Shown piece after piece: positions 45,391 to 55,654 of a DNA stretch of 64,000 nucleotides (position 1 is its first letter; every line of letters starts with the position of its first letter). The position numbers and the translations under genes are program-made. Location of the stretch: positions 106,101-170,100 of the forward strand of contig JAJNNX010000076.1 in assembly GCA_023159155.1 (NCBI GenBank), given 5' to 3'. The notes under the pieces were generated by a model, which was not told where the DNA came from, ran no database searches, and saw only the letters and a list, made by a program, of their open reading frames with translations. Source of the DNA: Ustulina deusta (lineage: Eukaryota > Ascomycota > Sordariomycetes > Xylariales > Xylariaceae).

Positions 45391-46594
45391 CTATGACTTC
45401 GGCGACTTGTCCTGCTCAAGTGTCCACTGTACGGCGCGCTTTACACCGTCTTTGAGACTAACGAGGGGCTCGTAACCGAGTCGCCGCCGAGCCTTAGCGA
45501 TGTCGTAGTAGCGGGTCATAGTACTATAGATTATGCGCTGACGAGTGAGGGTGGGCTGGCGGCGAAAGAGGGCGGCGAAGCACTCGCTCAAGTAGCCCAG
45601 TATGAGGCCCACGTCGCGGCCCATAATCCACGCATGGTCCGTCCCACGCGGCGAGCCCGCTTCCCGCCAGATCGACCGCATCATATCCCAGAAATACACA
45701 GGGCTGCCGTTGCTCACGAGGAAGGCCTCGCCATCAACCTTCTCGTGGTCGAGAGGCTTCGTCTTGGATGCGTGTGTAACAAGCAAGGCGCGTGCTGCTA
45801 GTAAATGCGCGTGCGCTACGTTCTCGACGTATGTAAAATCGAACATATTTGTGTTCAGGCCTACTTGCACCTTGTCGTTGCCGGCCCGGTATGCCCCTAT
45901 CGCATGGTATACTAGCTGCATATCGCCCTCGCCGAAGATACCTGACGGTCGAATGGCGGTCGTTAGGAGCTCGCTCTCTTGCGCGCGGTTTGCTTCCAGC
46001 ACGAGTTGTTCCGCATGAGCCTGTTGGGGGACATGGTTAGCACACTATTGTTAAAACTCCTCTACCTGTACAGGGGTGGGACGAAACAATCTGAGGCGAA
46101 GCGGAACTCACTTTGGTCTCGGAGTAATATTCAGATTGTAGTTTACCGCGTATGACGGGGTATTCCTCGTTTGCATTGATCAAGTCGGACTTGTTATCGC
46201 TGATGATACTGGCGGAACTTGTGTAGACCAGAGCTTTGACATCATTCTTCTGGCAGGCAGCAATGACGGCACGCGTGCCTTCAACATTGACCTTGTAGAA
46301 CACCTCGTCGGAGACGGCCCTGGCGCCTTGGGCCGGCGGCGAGGCCGTGTGGATGACGACATCGGGTTTCAGGCGACCGAATGCCTTGAGCAGGCTGTCG
46401 CCGTCGGTGATGTCGGCCTCGACGTAGACGACGCCATCGCTGGCCGGGCGCCTGTTCCGCTGGCACGTGAGATCGATGACTGAGACTTCGCACTTCCAGT
46501 CACGCAGCAGCATGTTCACGACGTGGTGGCCCAGGAAACCGCACCCGCCGATGACGAGGACGCGGCCGAGCAGAGGCTGCTCGAGAGGAGCCAT
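45391..46594 (-). CDS. ERG26: Sterol-4-alpha-carboxylate 3-dehydrogenase (decarboxylating), Erg26
   Basis: Two exons, 46594-46112 and 46020-45391, give 370 aa. The NAD(P)-binding motif GGCGFLGHH lies near residues 16-24, then the ADITD and VIHTASPP segments. The catalytic YxxxK is Tyr157-Lys161 (YYSETK), with the lysine as the last codon before the intron. IRPSGIFGEGD, NMFDFTYVENVAHAHLLA and the C-terminal RRLGYEPLVSLKDGVKRAV complete the 3-beta-HSD family fold. The enzyme works with Erg25 and Erg27 on the ER to remove C4 methyl groups in ergosterol synthesis. ATG at 46594 was chosen because it directly precedes the dinucleotide fold; the frame opens earlier. This is the last intact gene before the AT-rich compartment. 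Confidence 0.92.
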
Positions 46595-46828
46595 TGTTGG
46601 GCGGCGTGCGAGGCGGTGTGTGCGGTTCAAGGCTCGATGAATCGGTGAAGCGCGGGCGCGTACGTTCTCTCGAATCGTCTCTCGAATCGAGGGAGATACC
46701 AATGCCGAAGCTCGACGGAAAGACGAAATACAGGCATACAGATTAATCTAGGGTTGGTTTTGAGTTCGTATTCGTATCGATCGACAGGTATGCCGATAGC
46801 CTATGGGCAGTGGTATGCTTGTCGATAG
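46595..46828. other. Promoter side of ERG26
   Basis: A short region upstream of the ERG26 start, of normal base composition. Nothing else is seen. Confidence 0.4.
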
Positions 46829-46932
46829 GAGGTTCCAGGTTTTACCAATTTCCTAGCGCACCGCAAATTAGGATTAGCGTATTCGCCGCTTTTGCTCAGG
46901 CTCGGCTCAGCCAGTTATCAGTCAGGTGACTG
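46829..46932 (+). repeat. Dispersed ~100-bp repeat, copy 1
   Basis: It starts GGTTCCAGGTTTTACCA and includes GGATTAGCG, CGCCGCTTTTGCTCAGGCTC and GTCAGGTGAC. It aligns over its length, at roughly three-quarters identity by eye, with the reverse complement of 54528-54633, and in part with 54634-54720. It may be a transposon terminus or MITE. Confidence 0.65.
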
Positions 46933-46987
46933 TGGAATGGCCCGTGTGTATTTATGCACTATTTTATGCAGAGAGGAATGGACCTCA

Positions 46988-47047
46988 AAACGGTTCCAGC
47001 TCTCAAAACGGAAGGTTCCAGCTCTCCAAAAAAACGGTTCCAACTTT
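46988..47047. repeat. Three tandem copies of a GGTTCCA unit
   Basis: AAAACGGTTCCAGCTCTC, then a second copy with a 3-5 nt insertion, then AAACGGTTCCAACTTTT. GGTTCCA also begins the dispersed repeat 150 bp to the left. Confidence 0.6.
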
Positions 47048-47680
47048 TAAACCGTTAACTAAGGCAAGCGATTGGGACGACTACGGGCGCAGGTTTCGTG
47101 ACTGACGACTGACAGTCTTTAGAATCATGTCGTCGACAACAGGTTGCCAGCCATCATAGGAATTTCCCAGCTGATGATTGATCGATTGATCGATCACTAG
47201 GCACTACTAGACATCCGACCGACCGACTCTAAAAAAAGAATAAGCTGTCCATCTATAGACACATTATCTACGATTATTTCTCTCCGCCTTCCCGCATTAC
47301 ATCTCTACAGTAACTATTGTTTTTGAATCGCCATAACAACTGTCAAAAATATTTAATCCAACCTAACAAAGATCTTATGTTTATTAAATGATTTAATTAA
47401 AATGTTTTGTAATATAATCGTTAATATTGTATGCTTAAGGGCGTAACAGCTAGGTGCTCGCTTTAAAAGTATCACAGAATATATTGGGTAGCTAAAAAGC
47501 TACCAAACCCTGCTGCTTTTTAACTACGTTTAAAAAGCCTAACTAGCAAAAGCTATAAAAGATTAAATTGTATTAATAAATAAAATAGCATAAGTTATTA
47601 TAGCAAGCTTGACCACTATTAACAACTACAGCCTAAACCGATTAGCCGGTCGATTGAATTATTAGTTATTATAATATTAT
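47048..47680. other. Boundary zone into the AT-rich compartment
   Basis: Composition falls from normal to strongly AT-rich between about 47200 and 47400. It holds a GATCGATTGATCGAT run near 47178 and a GGTAGCT/AGCTACC hairpin near 47490. No gene. Confidence 0.5.
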
Positions 47681-50142
47681 TTATAAGATTAGATCTGCTA
47701 GGAAACCATTTTGATCTATGTTTAGACATATAAAATCATCCTTGTAAATAGGACACTGCTCTAAAGTAATACCTCGGCCATCTTTATTATATAAAAACCA
47801 ATCTTGTTCTAGATTATTACGTCGCACTTCTTCTATAGCGTCAATAATAGAACAACGTTGGCACTCTTTAACATCTTCCTACTCTCCGTCTCGTCGCATA
47901 AGAATCGTCATCTTCCGACTATCTTATAAAAGGTTCGGCTGGCTTATATTATATGACTCTAAACTTGGAGGGCTCGAGATGAAGGCGGTAAGGGCCGAGC
48001 TTCTATCCGGTGGTGTCTCTAGAGAAATATTCTTGGGCGCCTTATTTTTTTTGTTTGGTTGGCGTATCCGGATCCGGCGCCGCGACTTCTTCCGCCGAGG
48101 TAGTATTGTCCTAAGATGTACGGCCACCGGCCGATCTCTCATCTCATGCTCTTGGAGAGAAGCCGGCACGGAAATCTCTCTAGTATGGTCGGGGTTGTTT
48201 GCATCTTGATCTGCCTCGTCCACATCCGACATTTGCCGATCTTGTGTGTTGGCGTCCTGGTTAGAGTCCCTATCCACATCTGGCATTTGTTGATCCTGTG
48301 CATTGGCGCCCTCGCTGTTCACGCCATGTTGGTTGGTATTGTCGGTATCCTGCTCGTCATCACGTCCTCCCCAAAACGCGTGAAACACGGACCTCCGGAC
48401 GAACAAAGACGTAATATCGGCGTCCTTCTGTAGATGACTGGTAAAGTTATCTATGGTGATATAGAACCGGTCGTTAGAGTAAGCTTTCGAATACTGGCAA
48501 CCATATCGTTTCTTGATCGGCTCCCCTATGTGTAAGGTGGTAAGTGCTAAGCGGCTATCTTCGGACATTGTCGGCCGTGCCTAGTTAAAGCATCTAACCA
48601 TAGTAGCTATTAAGCTGTCCAAGTTGTGTCTATAGTCAAACTGCTGTAGAGGTCAAGCATTGAGCAACGCTTTTTTTGCCATTTCTTGATCCGAATTTAG
48701 GCTTGATAGACAAGCGATCTTATCCGAATTAAACCCTAGTTTTAGGGCTCGGTGCGCCAATTGATACTAGGCTTTTTGATTATATAGTTGTGTTTTCGGA
48801 TCTTTTTCATCATCTTTTTTCAAAGGGTCCTCGCCCGAGAGTTCTACGAGGTTTTGCATAATAGCAAGATAGAGAACCTTCATACTATCTAGAAAATGTG
48901 CTGCGTGATCTAGTCTCGCATCGGACTTATATGCACTAGAAACAATTGTTTGAACAGTAACAGGGAGTCGGTTCTTTCCCAAAATTAGCTGCCTCATAAC
49001 GCTCGTACATTGTCGCAAGTATTTAAAGTCTTGCTGCAGTGTATGAACTGTCGGGATCAAGCAGTCGACCTGCCGCAGCCTTTGCAATATCCTTTCCCTC
49101 TCAAGCTCATCCGTAACCTCTCGGAATATCGTATTTGTTCGCAGTACATTCGATACGTGAAAATCGTCGGAATACGATATGCCCGGGACGCGGAGCTCGA
49201 GTTCACAAACCGTATCGTCGTCCACAAGTTCGAGCGCGGCCGTGGAGCCCATTATACAGCACCACGTGTCGTATATATGTTTAAGGTAGTGCATGACTTC
49301 CTAGCAAGTCGCGAGTCAGTGGCTACATGCCCATACTATTAAGGGGAGTAGGAGACTGGGGCAAGGCATGGTCATGGGATGATGGTCTTGGGACAGGGCG
49401 CACACCTCTACTGCATTTTCTGCCATAACCTTCTTCCAGATAGCCAGCTAAAATCCAGAACGTAGGCCCAAGATTTGTAATACGAGCCCAAAAGCAGGTC
49501 CGAGCCCCGGATACTTAAGTAACCTCCGTAATATTTCGGGTTTACTCTTGCTTAGCCTTGCCCACCATCTATTCGCGTCGATTGAGCCTGCGGGATAACT
49601 GCATATCTTCACCACTATATGCCCGTCCAAAAATTGGCCTTCATTAGCGAAATCCTCGGCCAGAAGCTGGACAGCCTTTGGCAAAAGGTCTAGGGGGTCA
49701 GCACCGGCTTAGTCCCTAGTCAGGGTCAGCAGCACGACCTACCTAAGTACAGCTTGACCGTCCACCAAAGAGATAGGTGTCTCAATCGCCGAAGCGCCTC
49801 AACGCGGTGTCTCCCATAAAGACAGCTAACGTGCGTACCCTTGGGGAGGCGAAGCACGGGTGGCTCGGAGCCGCGCAGGTCAGCCGTACTCAGGTTGGAC
49901 TGCCGCAGCAATGCCAAAAGCAAGTCAGCAGTGATATTGCCGGGAATAATATAGCTATCGCTCAAGCAATCGCACCCTTCTCGCTTAAAGATCTCGACAA
50001 AGCGGTTGGTCTTTTCCTTGTTCAACTCCCCTTCCGGGTTAAAGGAAAAACAGTCCGAGGAGATCTTGGCAGTGCCCTAGAACTTGGACGATATTTCGGC
50101 ATTAAGCTGCCGTGACCGAGCCTCCAGGTCGAAGTACGCCAT
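47681..50142 (-). pseudogene. DUF3723-family pseudogene with RIP-type nonsense changes
   Basis: A frame starting at 50142 and spliced at 49742-49690 and 49405-49301 runs in one register for 768 codons to a TAA at 47683-47681. Seven in-frame stops interrupt it: TAG at 50079, 49450, 48769, 48583 and 47881, TGA at 48655 and TAA at 47926 (first base of each on the minus strand). Recognisable DUF3723 blocks are GTAKISSDCF, LRLPKGTHVSCLYGRHRVEA, SLWWTVKLYL, NRWWARLSKSKPEILRRLL, VMHYLKHIYDTW, LIPTVHTLQQDFKYLR, ITSLFVRRSVFHAFWG and a C-terminal GITLEQCP. Every stop can come from CAG, CAA or CGA by one C-to-T change, and no frameshift was needed. The protein's role is unknown. DUF3723 genes recur as cargo of Starship giant transposons. 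Confidence 0.8.
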
Positions 50143-51864
50143 TTTGAGTTGCGCATTTTCAATTTTGTGCATCCCCTGGGAGCCCTTTCGCTATAATAAA
50201 AATAATAACAAATTATAAATCTTGCTTAAGTATTTGGCTTTAATTACAAAAAAAACAAACTGTTAATAATTTTTTTGCTTATAAAAAAATAAAAGCTTTT
50301 TATATTTTTAGCAAAAAGAAATAATATTATATAGCTTTTTTTAATATACTAATAAATATAAGCAGTAAAGCAATATTTTTTAAAGTATTAGCAATAATCT
50401 ATAACTAAAAAATTTCCTTTAAACTATAATAAACTTTGTTAGTAATACTATTAAGCTAAACCTAAGTACCTAGAGCTATATATAGATTAAGTAACAAGTA
50501 GAAGTTGTAGCAATAAAGAATAGCTTTAGATATATTTTTTATATCTTAGGCTTTATATAATAAAATAAAAAAACCCTTAAAAAGCTAAAAAAGTAATAGC
50601 TTAGGTTTAAAAATAACTAAAAAAATTAGGTTATTTTTATTATTATTATTATAGTTAAATAATTTATAATTATTAGTACTAGCATTATTACTAATATTTT
50701 AAAATTTAACTAGTTATTAAAGCTTTTAAATATTAAAGAATTTTTTATTTTATTGTTTTAATAATATTGCTATTTTTAGCTATTTCAAGAGGTTCGAAAA
50801 CTAGGTTAGTTTTGTTTTATATTTATTAAAACTATTAATTTAGCTTAATTTTATTAAAATCTTATATATAAAACCTAATTAATAATTATTAATTATTTAA
50901 AATAAGTTATTTATAGTAACAAAATTAAAAAAGTTAATTTTTAATAAGTTATTACTATTATTATTATTAAATATATTAAAAAAATAACTATTAATATTTA
51001 TAAAATTAAAACTACTAGCTGGACTTTTTTGCTTTATTTTAGTATAAATAGCTACTTTTTGCTAGATCTAGGCTAAAATAGCTAACCGATTACTTCTATA
51101 GCAAAACATAATAATAGTTATAAGTTTATATTAATATAGATTGTAGGTGCAAGTGTGGCACAGCGCTTATAATAATACTGCAGCTAAACAAAAATATAAA
51201 AAGATATCTAAAAACAATAATAATAATAAAAAAAAATAAGAAGTAATACTACTATATAAAATTAATAAAACAACAAAAACTAATAATTTTTAAAATATTT
51301 AAAAATATTAGAGTTTATAAATATATAAAAAAAAAATTTTTAAAGTAAGTAGTATAAGTAAAATATAAGCTGCGTGCTTTTGCCTAGCAATAAAAAAAAA
51401 AGCGCTTTTGTTACTAAGCAGCAGTAGTACCGGACTAATATATTACTTTTCTTTTTGCTAATACTAATACTAGGTATTTTTTATTTTATTTTAAGTGTTT
51501 GCTTTTTAATTACTTTTAGTATATACTAAAAAAAAAATAAAAAAAAATACTAGAAATAATAAATTTTATTTTTTATTTTGCTTTATTTTTTTTAAAAAAT
51601 ATTTTTTAAAAACTAATTTTTAAAGTAGTTATAATATAACATGTTTAAATAAGTTTTATATTTTGTTAATTTTTTAATATTAAAGTTTTGCTTTTAAAAA
51701 TAATAATAATTATATTTAAAAAGCAAAGCAAGTATAAATATTATAGCTAAGCTAATTAATAATATAAATGAAAAGCAAAAAAAAAAAAAAAAAGAGAGAA
51801 AGCAAAAAAAAAAAAAAAAAAAAAGGGGGAAAAGGGAAAGAAAATTGTAATAACATAAAACATA

Positions 51865-51882
51865 TAGCTAGCCGGCTAGCTA
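51865..51882. repeat. Perfect 18-bp palindrome in AT-rich DNA
   Basis: TAGCTAGCCGGCTAGCTA is its own reverse complement. It stands out because it keeps a CCGG centre in an otherwise C/G-poor stretch. Confidence 0.7.
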
Positions 51883-52487
51883 AGCAAGCGTATAGCACAA
51901 ACAATAAATTACTTGTTGTTGTTATTATTATTGTTATTATTGTTAGAAAAAGGGGGAGGCATTTTTATATGCAATAAAGTTATAGCAACGTTAAGCTTTT
52001 TTTTTTTAGCTCTTTAGAAGCCTTTAAAAGAAAGGCTTTTTTTAATAAACAACTCGTGGCGAACCTTCGAAAAATTCTAATAGTTTAGCATAGCTACATA
52101 TATAGCAATACGCTTGTTTTATATATTTGGCGCCTTCTAGGGGTTAGCTTTTTCTATACGTATATATTATATAGCTTTAAAAATAACTAATTTTTATAGC
52201 TTTATATAATTTGTTAGTTGCTATAGCCCTTTTTTATAATATTATATTTATATTAATAATAATATTTAGCTAGCTTTTTGCTAGCCTTTCTATTTATATA
52301 GTAGCAGAACTAGTATTAAATAATATAAAATTATTCCTAGGACTAAGCAGCAGAGATTTTTTTTTTATTATGTTATTAGTATAGATAACCCAAGGATTAC
52401 CTAATTTAGCCTAGGCGCCCGCAACTTTACTATTGCTTTTGATTATTTTTTTATAAAATGTCTATATATAGTTAGTAAATATACTAA

Positions 52488-52619
52488 GCTTAATAGACTA
52501 TAATAGGCTTAATAGACTATAATAGGCTTAATAAGCTATAACAGGCTTAATAGGCTATAATAGGCTTAATAGGCTACAATAAGCTCGATAAGCTACGATA
52601 GGCTTAATAAGCTCGATAG
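52488..52619. repeat. 19-bp tandem repeat, about seven units
   Basis: Units follow GCTTAATAGACTATAATAG with substitutions. The last units read GCTCGATAAGCTACGATAG, so CG stands where earlier units have TA. The unit differences are mostly transitions. Confidence 0.8.
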
Positions 52620-53739
52620 GTTTAGCTAGTATACTAACTTACTAGGGCCCAGGATAACGTTTTGTTCTAAAATCTTTTATGTAAAGCTAATATGGCCCGC
52701 TGCTTTTTGTTATATATTTTAGAGTTTAGGTTAGCTTTATTACTAAAGATTTTTTTAAAAAGTAATTTAATTTTTAAGTTTTTTTGTTTACTATAAAAGA
52801 AATATTTCTAATAGACTTTTATATTTTTATTAGTATATAATTTAATTATATAACTTATTTTTATGTCCTATGTTATTGGTAGTTTGCTTGCTTGTCTAAT
52901 TTAGCTACTAGGGCTGCAAACTTTTTGTTTTTAGCATTAGTATTGGCATTAGCAGCCCGCTTTTTGCTCTTGCTTTTACGCTTAGCGCGCTTACTAGCTA
53001 AAACTTTTTTTTGTTCGGTTTAATTTATATTTTGTTTTGTTTTGTTTTGTTTTATTTTGTTGTGTTTTATGTTAACTTACGGGCTTGGGGGGATTTTCTT
53101 TAAATAGGTCTTTTTGTTTTGGCCGACTACGGGTAATTAATGTTTTATTAGTAGGCTAATAATTATATTAGTTTTATATTACTAAGCCTATATATAAATA
53201 ATAACTTATAGGCTGGCTATTATTTATAGCTGCTAGGACTTGCTTATAGAAAGCTAGGTTGAAAAGGGAGGGGTCAAAGTTCTTTATAGTAATAGGAGAG
53301 AACAAAACAAGACAGGATAAAACAAGATATAATACAACATAATATAATACGATACAACGAAATAGGATAGAATAAGATAAAATATAGAAAAATAATTAAT
53401 TTACTATAGTAATTTAATAGTAGTGCAAGCAGGCAAGCGAACAACGTTAATATAACTGTAGGACTTGTAAAAAAAGAAAAAAAGAATTCTGACTAAGATA
53501 TCTCTATAAATTTTTAAGCGTTTATTAAAATTTTAAACGTTTATTGGTGCAAAACGTTTAATTGGCTTAAACGTTTAAAAATTACAAACGTTTCTATTTT
53601 AAAACATTTACCTGCTTTAAACTATTTATATATAGTTAGCAAATTTTAAACTATTGATTAATAGTTTATAAAACTATGCAGAATCTAGTACGGCATTCTA
53701 GCAATTGGTTTGAACGCATATATAGGGGAGCATAAGCCC

Positions 53740-54030
53740 TACATATTTCGGTCTGAACAAAGTTGTGGAGAGTCTACTTGGAGATTATAACGCGGATGTG
53801 AAAAATACAAATAGCCGGACGCCACTCTCATGGGCAGCAGGTAATAGACACAAGGCTATAGTTAAGCTGCTACTTCCAACCGAACAAGTCGATTCCGACT
53901 CTAAATATGTAATATATGGTGCAAACACCGCTATGGCAAACAGCAGGTAACAGAACACAAGGCTATAGTCAAGCTGCTGCTTACGATCAAATGAGTCGAT
54001 CCCAACGCTAAAGACCTCAAGGATGGTAGT
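53740..54030 (+). pseudogene. Ankyrin-repeat protein relic
   Basis: A short frame reads FGLNKVVESLLGDYNADV, then TPLSWAAGNRHKAIVKLLL, a canonical ankyrin repeat (TPLxxAAxxG..AxVKLLL). A second repeat follows at about 53935-54000: TPL and AGNR are visible, but HKAIVKLLLTIK continues in another frame and ends in TGA, so a frameshift and a stop have broken it. Such repeats end many fungal NACHT/NLR-type proteins. No NACHT or effector domain is visible, so the parent gene is unknown. Confidence 0.65.
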
Positions 54031-54527
54031 ATAGATGTCTTTGAAGTTCCCAACTAGAGGGGGGCAGTTCAGGGTCGAACAGATGGTGCTCCGGCAAGCC
54101 CCGCGAACATCCAGAGTAACTAACGCAGCCGCAAAACGCGTCCGCGACGCCAAAACACGTTTCTAGCAAGTTCATAATCATTCCCAACATTCAAGTATAT
54201 ATCTAATGCATAGTAAGCAAGTCAGCCTAAGAAGCTAATGAATAATCTTTTAAAACTAGCACCTGAAGTAATTTAAACAATACTAGGTACCTAGTATTAT
54301 CTATTCAATCGATATAAATATGAATAAGCGGTCTAAGTGTAGTATTTTTTCATAATTTTAATCTTATATATACGACTAAGCCTGCTCTCTAGAGCTAAGG
54401 GCATACAATGTATAACGGATACCGCGGGGATGGCAAGTTGTTTGCTATATACGTGATCTAAGTTTAGTTGACGTGAGGATGTAACTGTTTAATAAATTAC
54501 CCATAATTCAAGTTGTAGCTCCTTAGT

Positions 54528-54633
54528 CAGGTGACTAATGATGGGGTGAGCGCGAGCCAGAGCAAAAGTGGCGCGTGCGCTAATCCCAATCCGTAGCGTT
54601 CTTGGCAAGTGGTACAACCTGGAACCTTAGAGA
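54528..54633 (-). repeat. Dispersed ~100-bp repeat, copy 2 (inverted)
   Basis: Read on the minus strand it begins GGTTCCAGGTTGTACCA and includes GGGATTAGCGCACGCGCCAC, CTTTTGCTC and GGCTCG, in the same order as copy 1 at 46829. With copy 1 it brackets 7.6 kb holding the DUF3723 and ankyrin relics. Confidence 0.65.
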
Positions 54634-54720
54634 TAGGTTTTACTATCCCAAATCGGAATAGGAATCCAACCTGAGCTACGCCGCTTTTAGCCTAAGCCTG
54701 AGCCCTGTCCTAAGCAAGAC
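54634..54720 (+). repeat. Dispersed ~100-bp repeat, copy 3 (degenerate)
   Basis: It shares AGGTTTTAC at its start and CGCCGCTTTT followed by a CAGGCTC-like tail (AAGCCTGAGCC) with copy 1, in the same orientation. It directly abuts copy 2 head-to-head. The middle is diverged. Confidence 0.45.
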
Positions 54721-55391
54721 CCGCTTTTTCATAGCATGGCATAAGTAAAGCTTGCATAATTTCTAATGTATATATAACCGTAATTACATAAATATAAAAA
54801 CCGTTTATTATAAAACGGATATATATATTATAAAACGGTTTATATAAGCAACTTTTTAAAAAGTTATTTATATAGACTTTAATAAGCAATATAATATAAG
54901 CGTAAAAATATAAAGCGTGAATATATTAAAAAAATAGCTATAAATAACCTAGCTATTAATTATCTTTAAACGCTAGACTTTATTTATTAAACGCTATATC
55001 TCGGCTTATAAAATATTTTTTTATTAATAATATTTATGTTATAATATTATTGTTTTTATTATATTTTTTTGCTTATATATAATCTATTTTAAGTTTTTTA
55101 CTTAATTAAATATTATATTAAAATAAGCTATATATAATATATTATATATAAAACAAAACAAATAATATATATAAATAAAATATAATCTATTATATATTAT
55201 ATTATTTATATTAAAAAAATATTTATATAAAGTATAAGTTTTTTATATTTATATAAAAGCTTACACTATTATATAAGCTAATATAATAAAAAAGAAATAA
55301 AGTTTTTTTGTTTTGCTAAAGTCTAGCTAATATTTATATAAAACTAAATATAAACTTGCACTTTATACAAGTTATATAATAAAGTTATAAC
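54721..55391. other. AT-rich spacer ending in the left target-site duplication
   Basis: Low-complexity AT DNA with paired ATAAAACGG motifs near 54795-54843 that can fold back. The last five bases, 55387-55391 (ATAAC), form the left target-site duplication of the LTR element. Confidence 0.6.
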
Positions 55392-55654
55392 TATAATAGT
55401 TAGTATAGTCTATATAGTCTATATAGTTTATATAGTCTATATAGTCTTAATAAAACCTATAAGAACTCTAGACCTATATAGCAATAAAATAAAAAATCTA
55501 CGCATAAACCAACCTAACTCTATAGCTATATATATAAAGTCTATATCTACCTACCCTATAAACTCTAACTTTTTTTTTTTCTTTTTTAACTTAAAATCTT
55601 TATTTATAGTATTAATAAACTAGCAATAAAAGCTTTATTTAACTAATTATAACA
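55392..55654. repeat. Left LTR
   Basis: 263 bp, direct copy of 61125-61395. Differences from the other copies are mostly C/T or G/A transitions (for example CTACCTACCC here against TTACTTACTT at right). Confidence 0.85.

Larger units (their letters stand above)
50143..55386. other. AT-rich, RIP-like repeat debris
   Basis: Very AT-rich DNA with (ATT)n/(TAA)n tracts (about 50637-50655, 51219-51230), poly-A runs at 51776-51834, a TTTTG pentamer run at 53025-53065 and long A/T homopolymers. Islands of normal composition remain at about 53690-54160 (ankyrin relic) and 54520-54730 (dispersed repeats). No intact gene was found. Open frames such as the Lys-rich one at 51768 are homopolymer artefacts. 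Confidence 0.7.

Noticed and set aside
51768..51977. Open frame encoding a Lys-rich protein
   Set aside because: It is made of poly-A tracts with little else and lies in RIP-type debris; no splice or family support.
53785..54153. 122-codon minus-strand ORF over the ankyrin relic
   Set aside because: The plus strand shows the ankyrin consensus, so the minus frame is a shadow.
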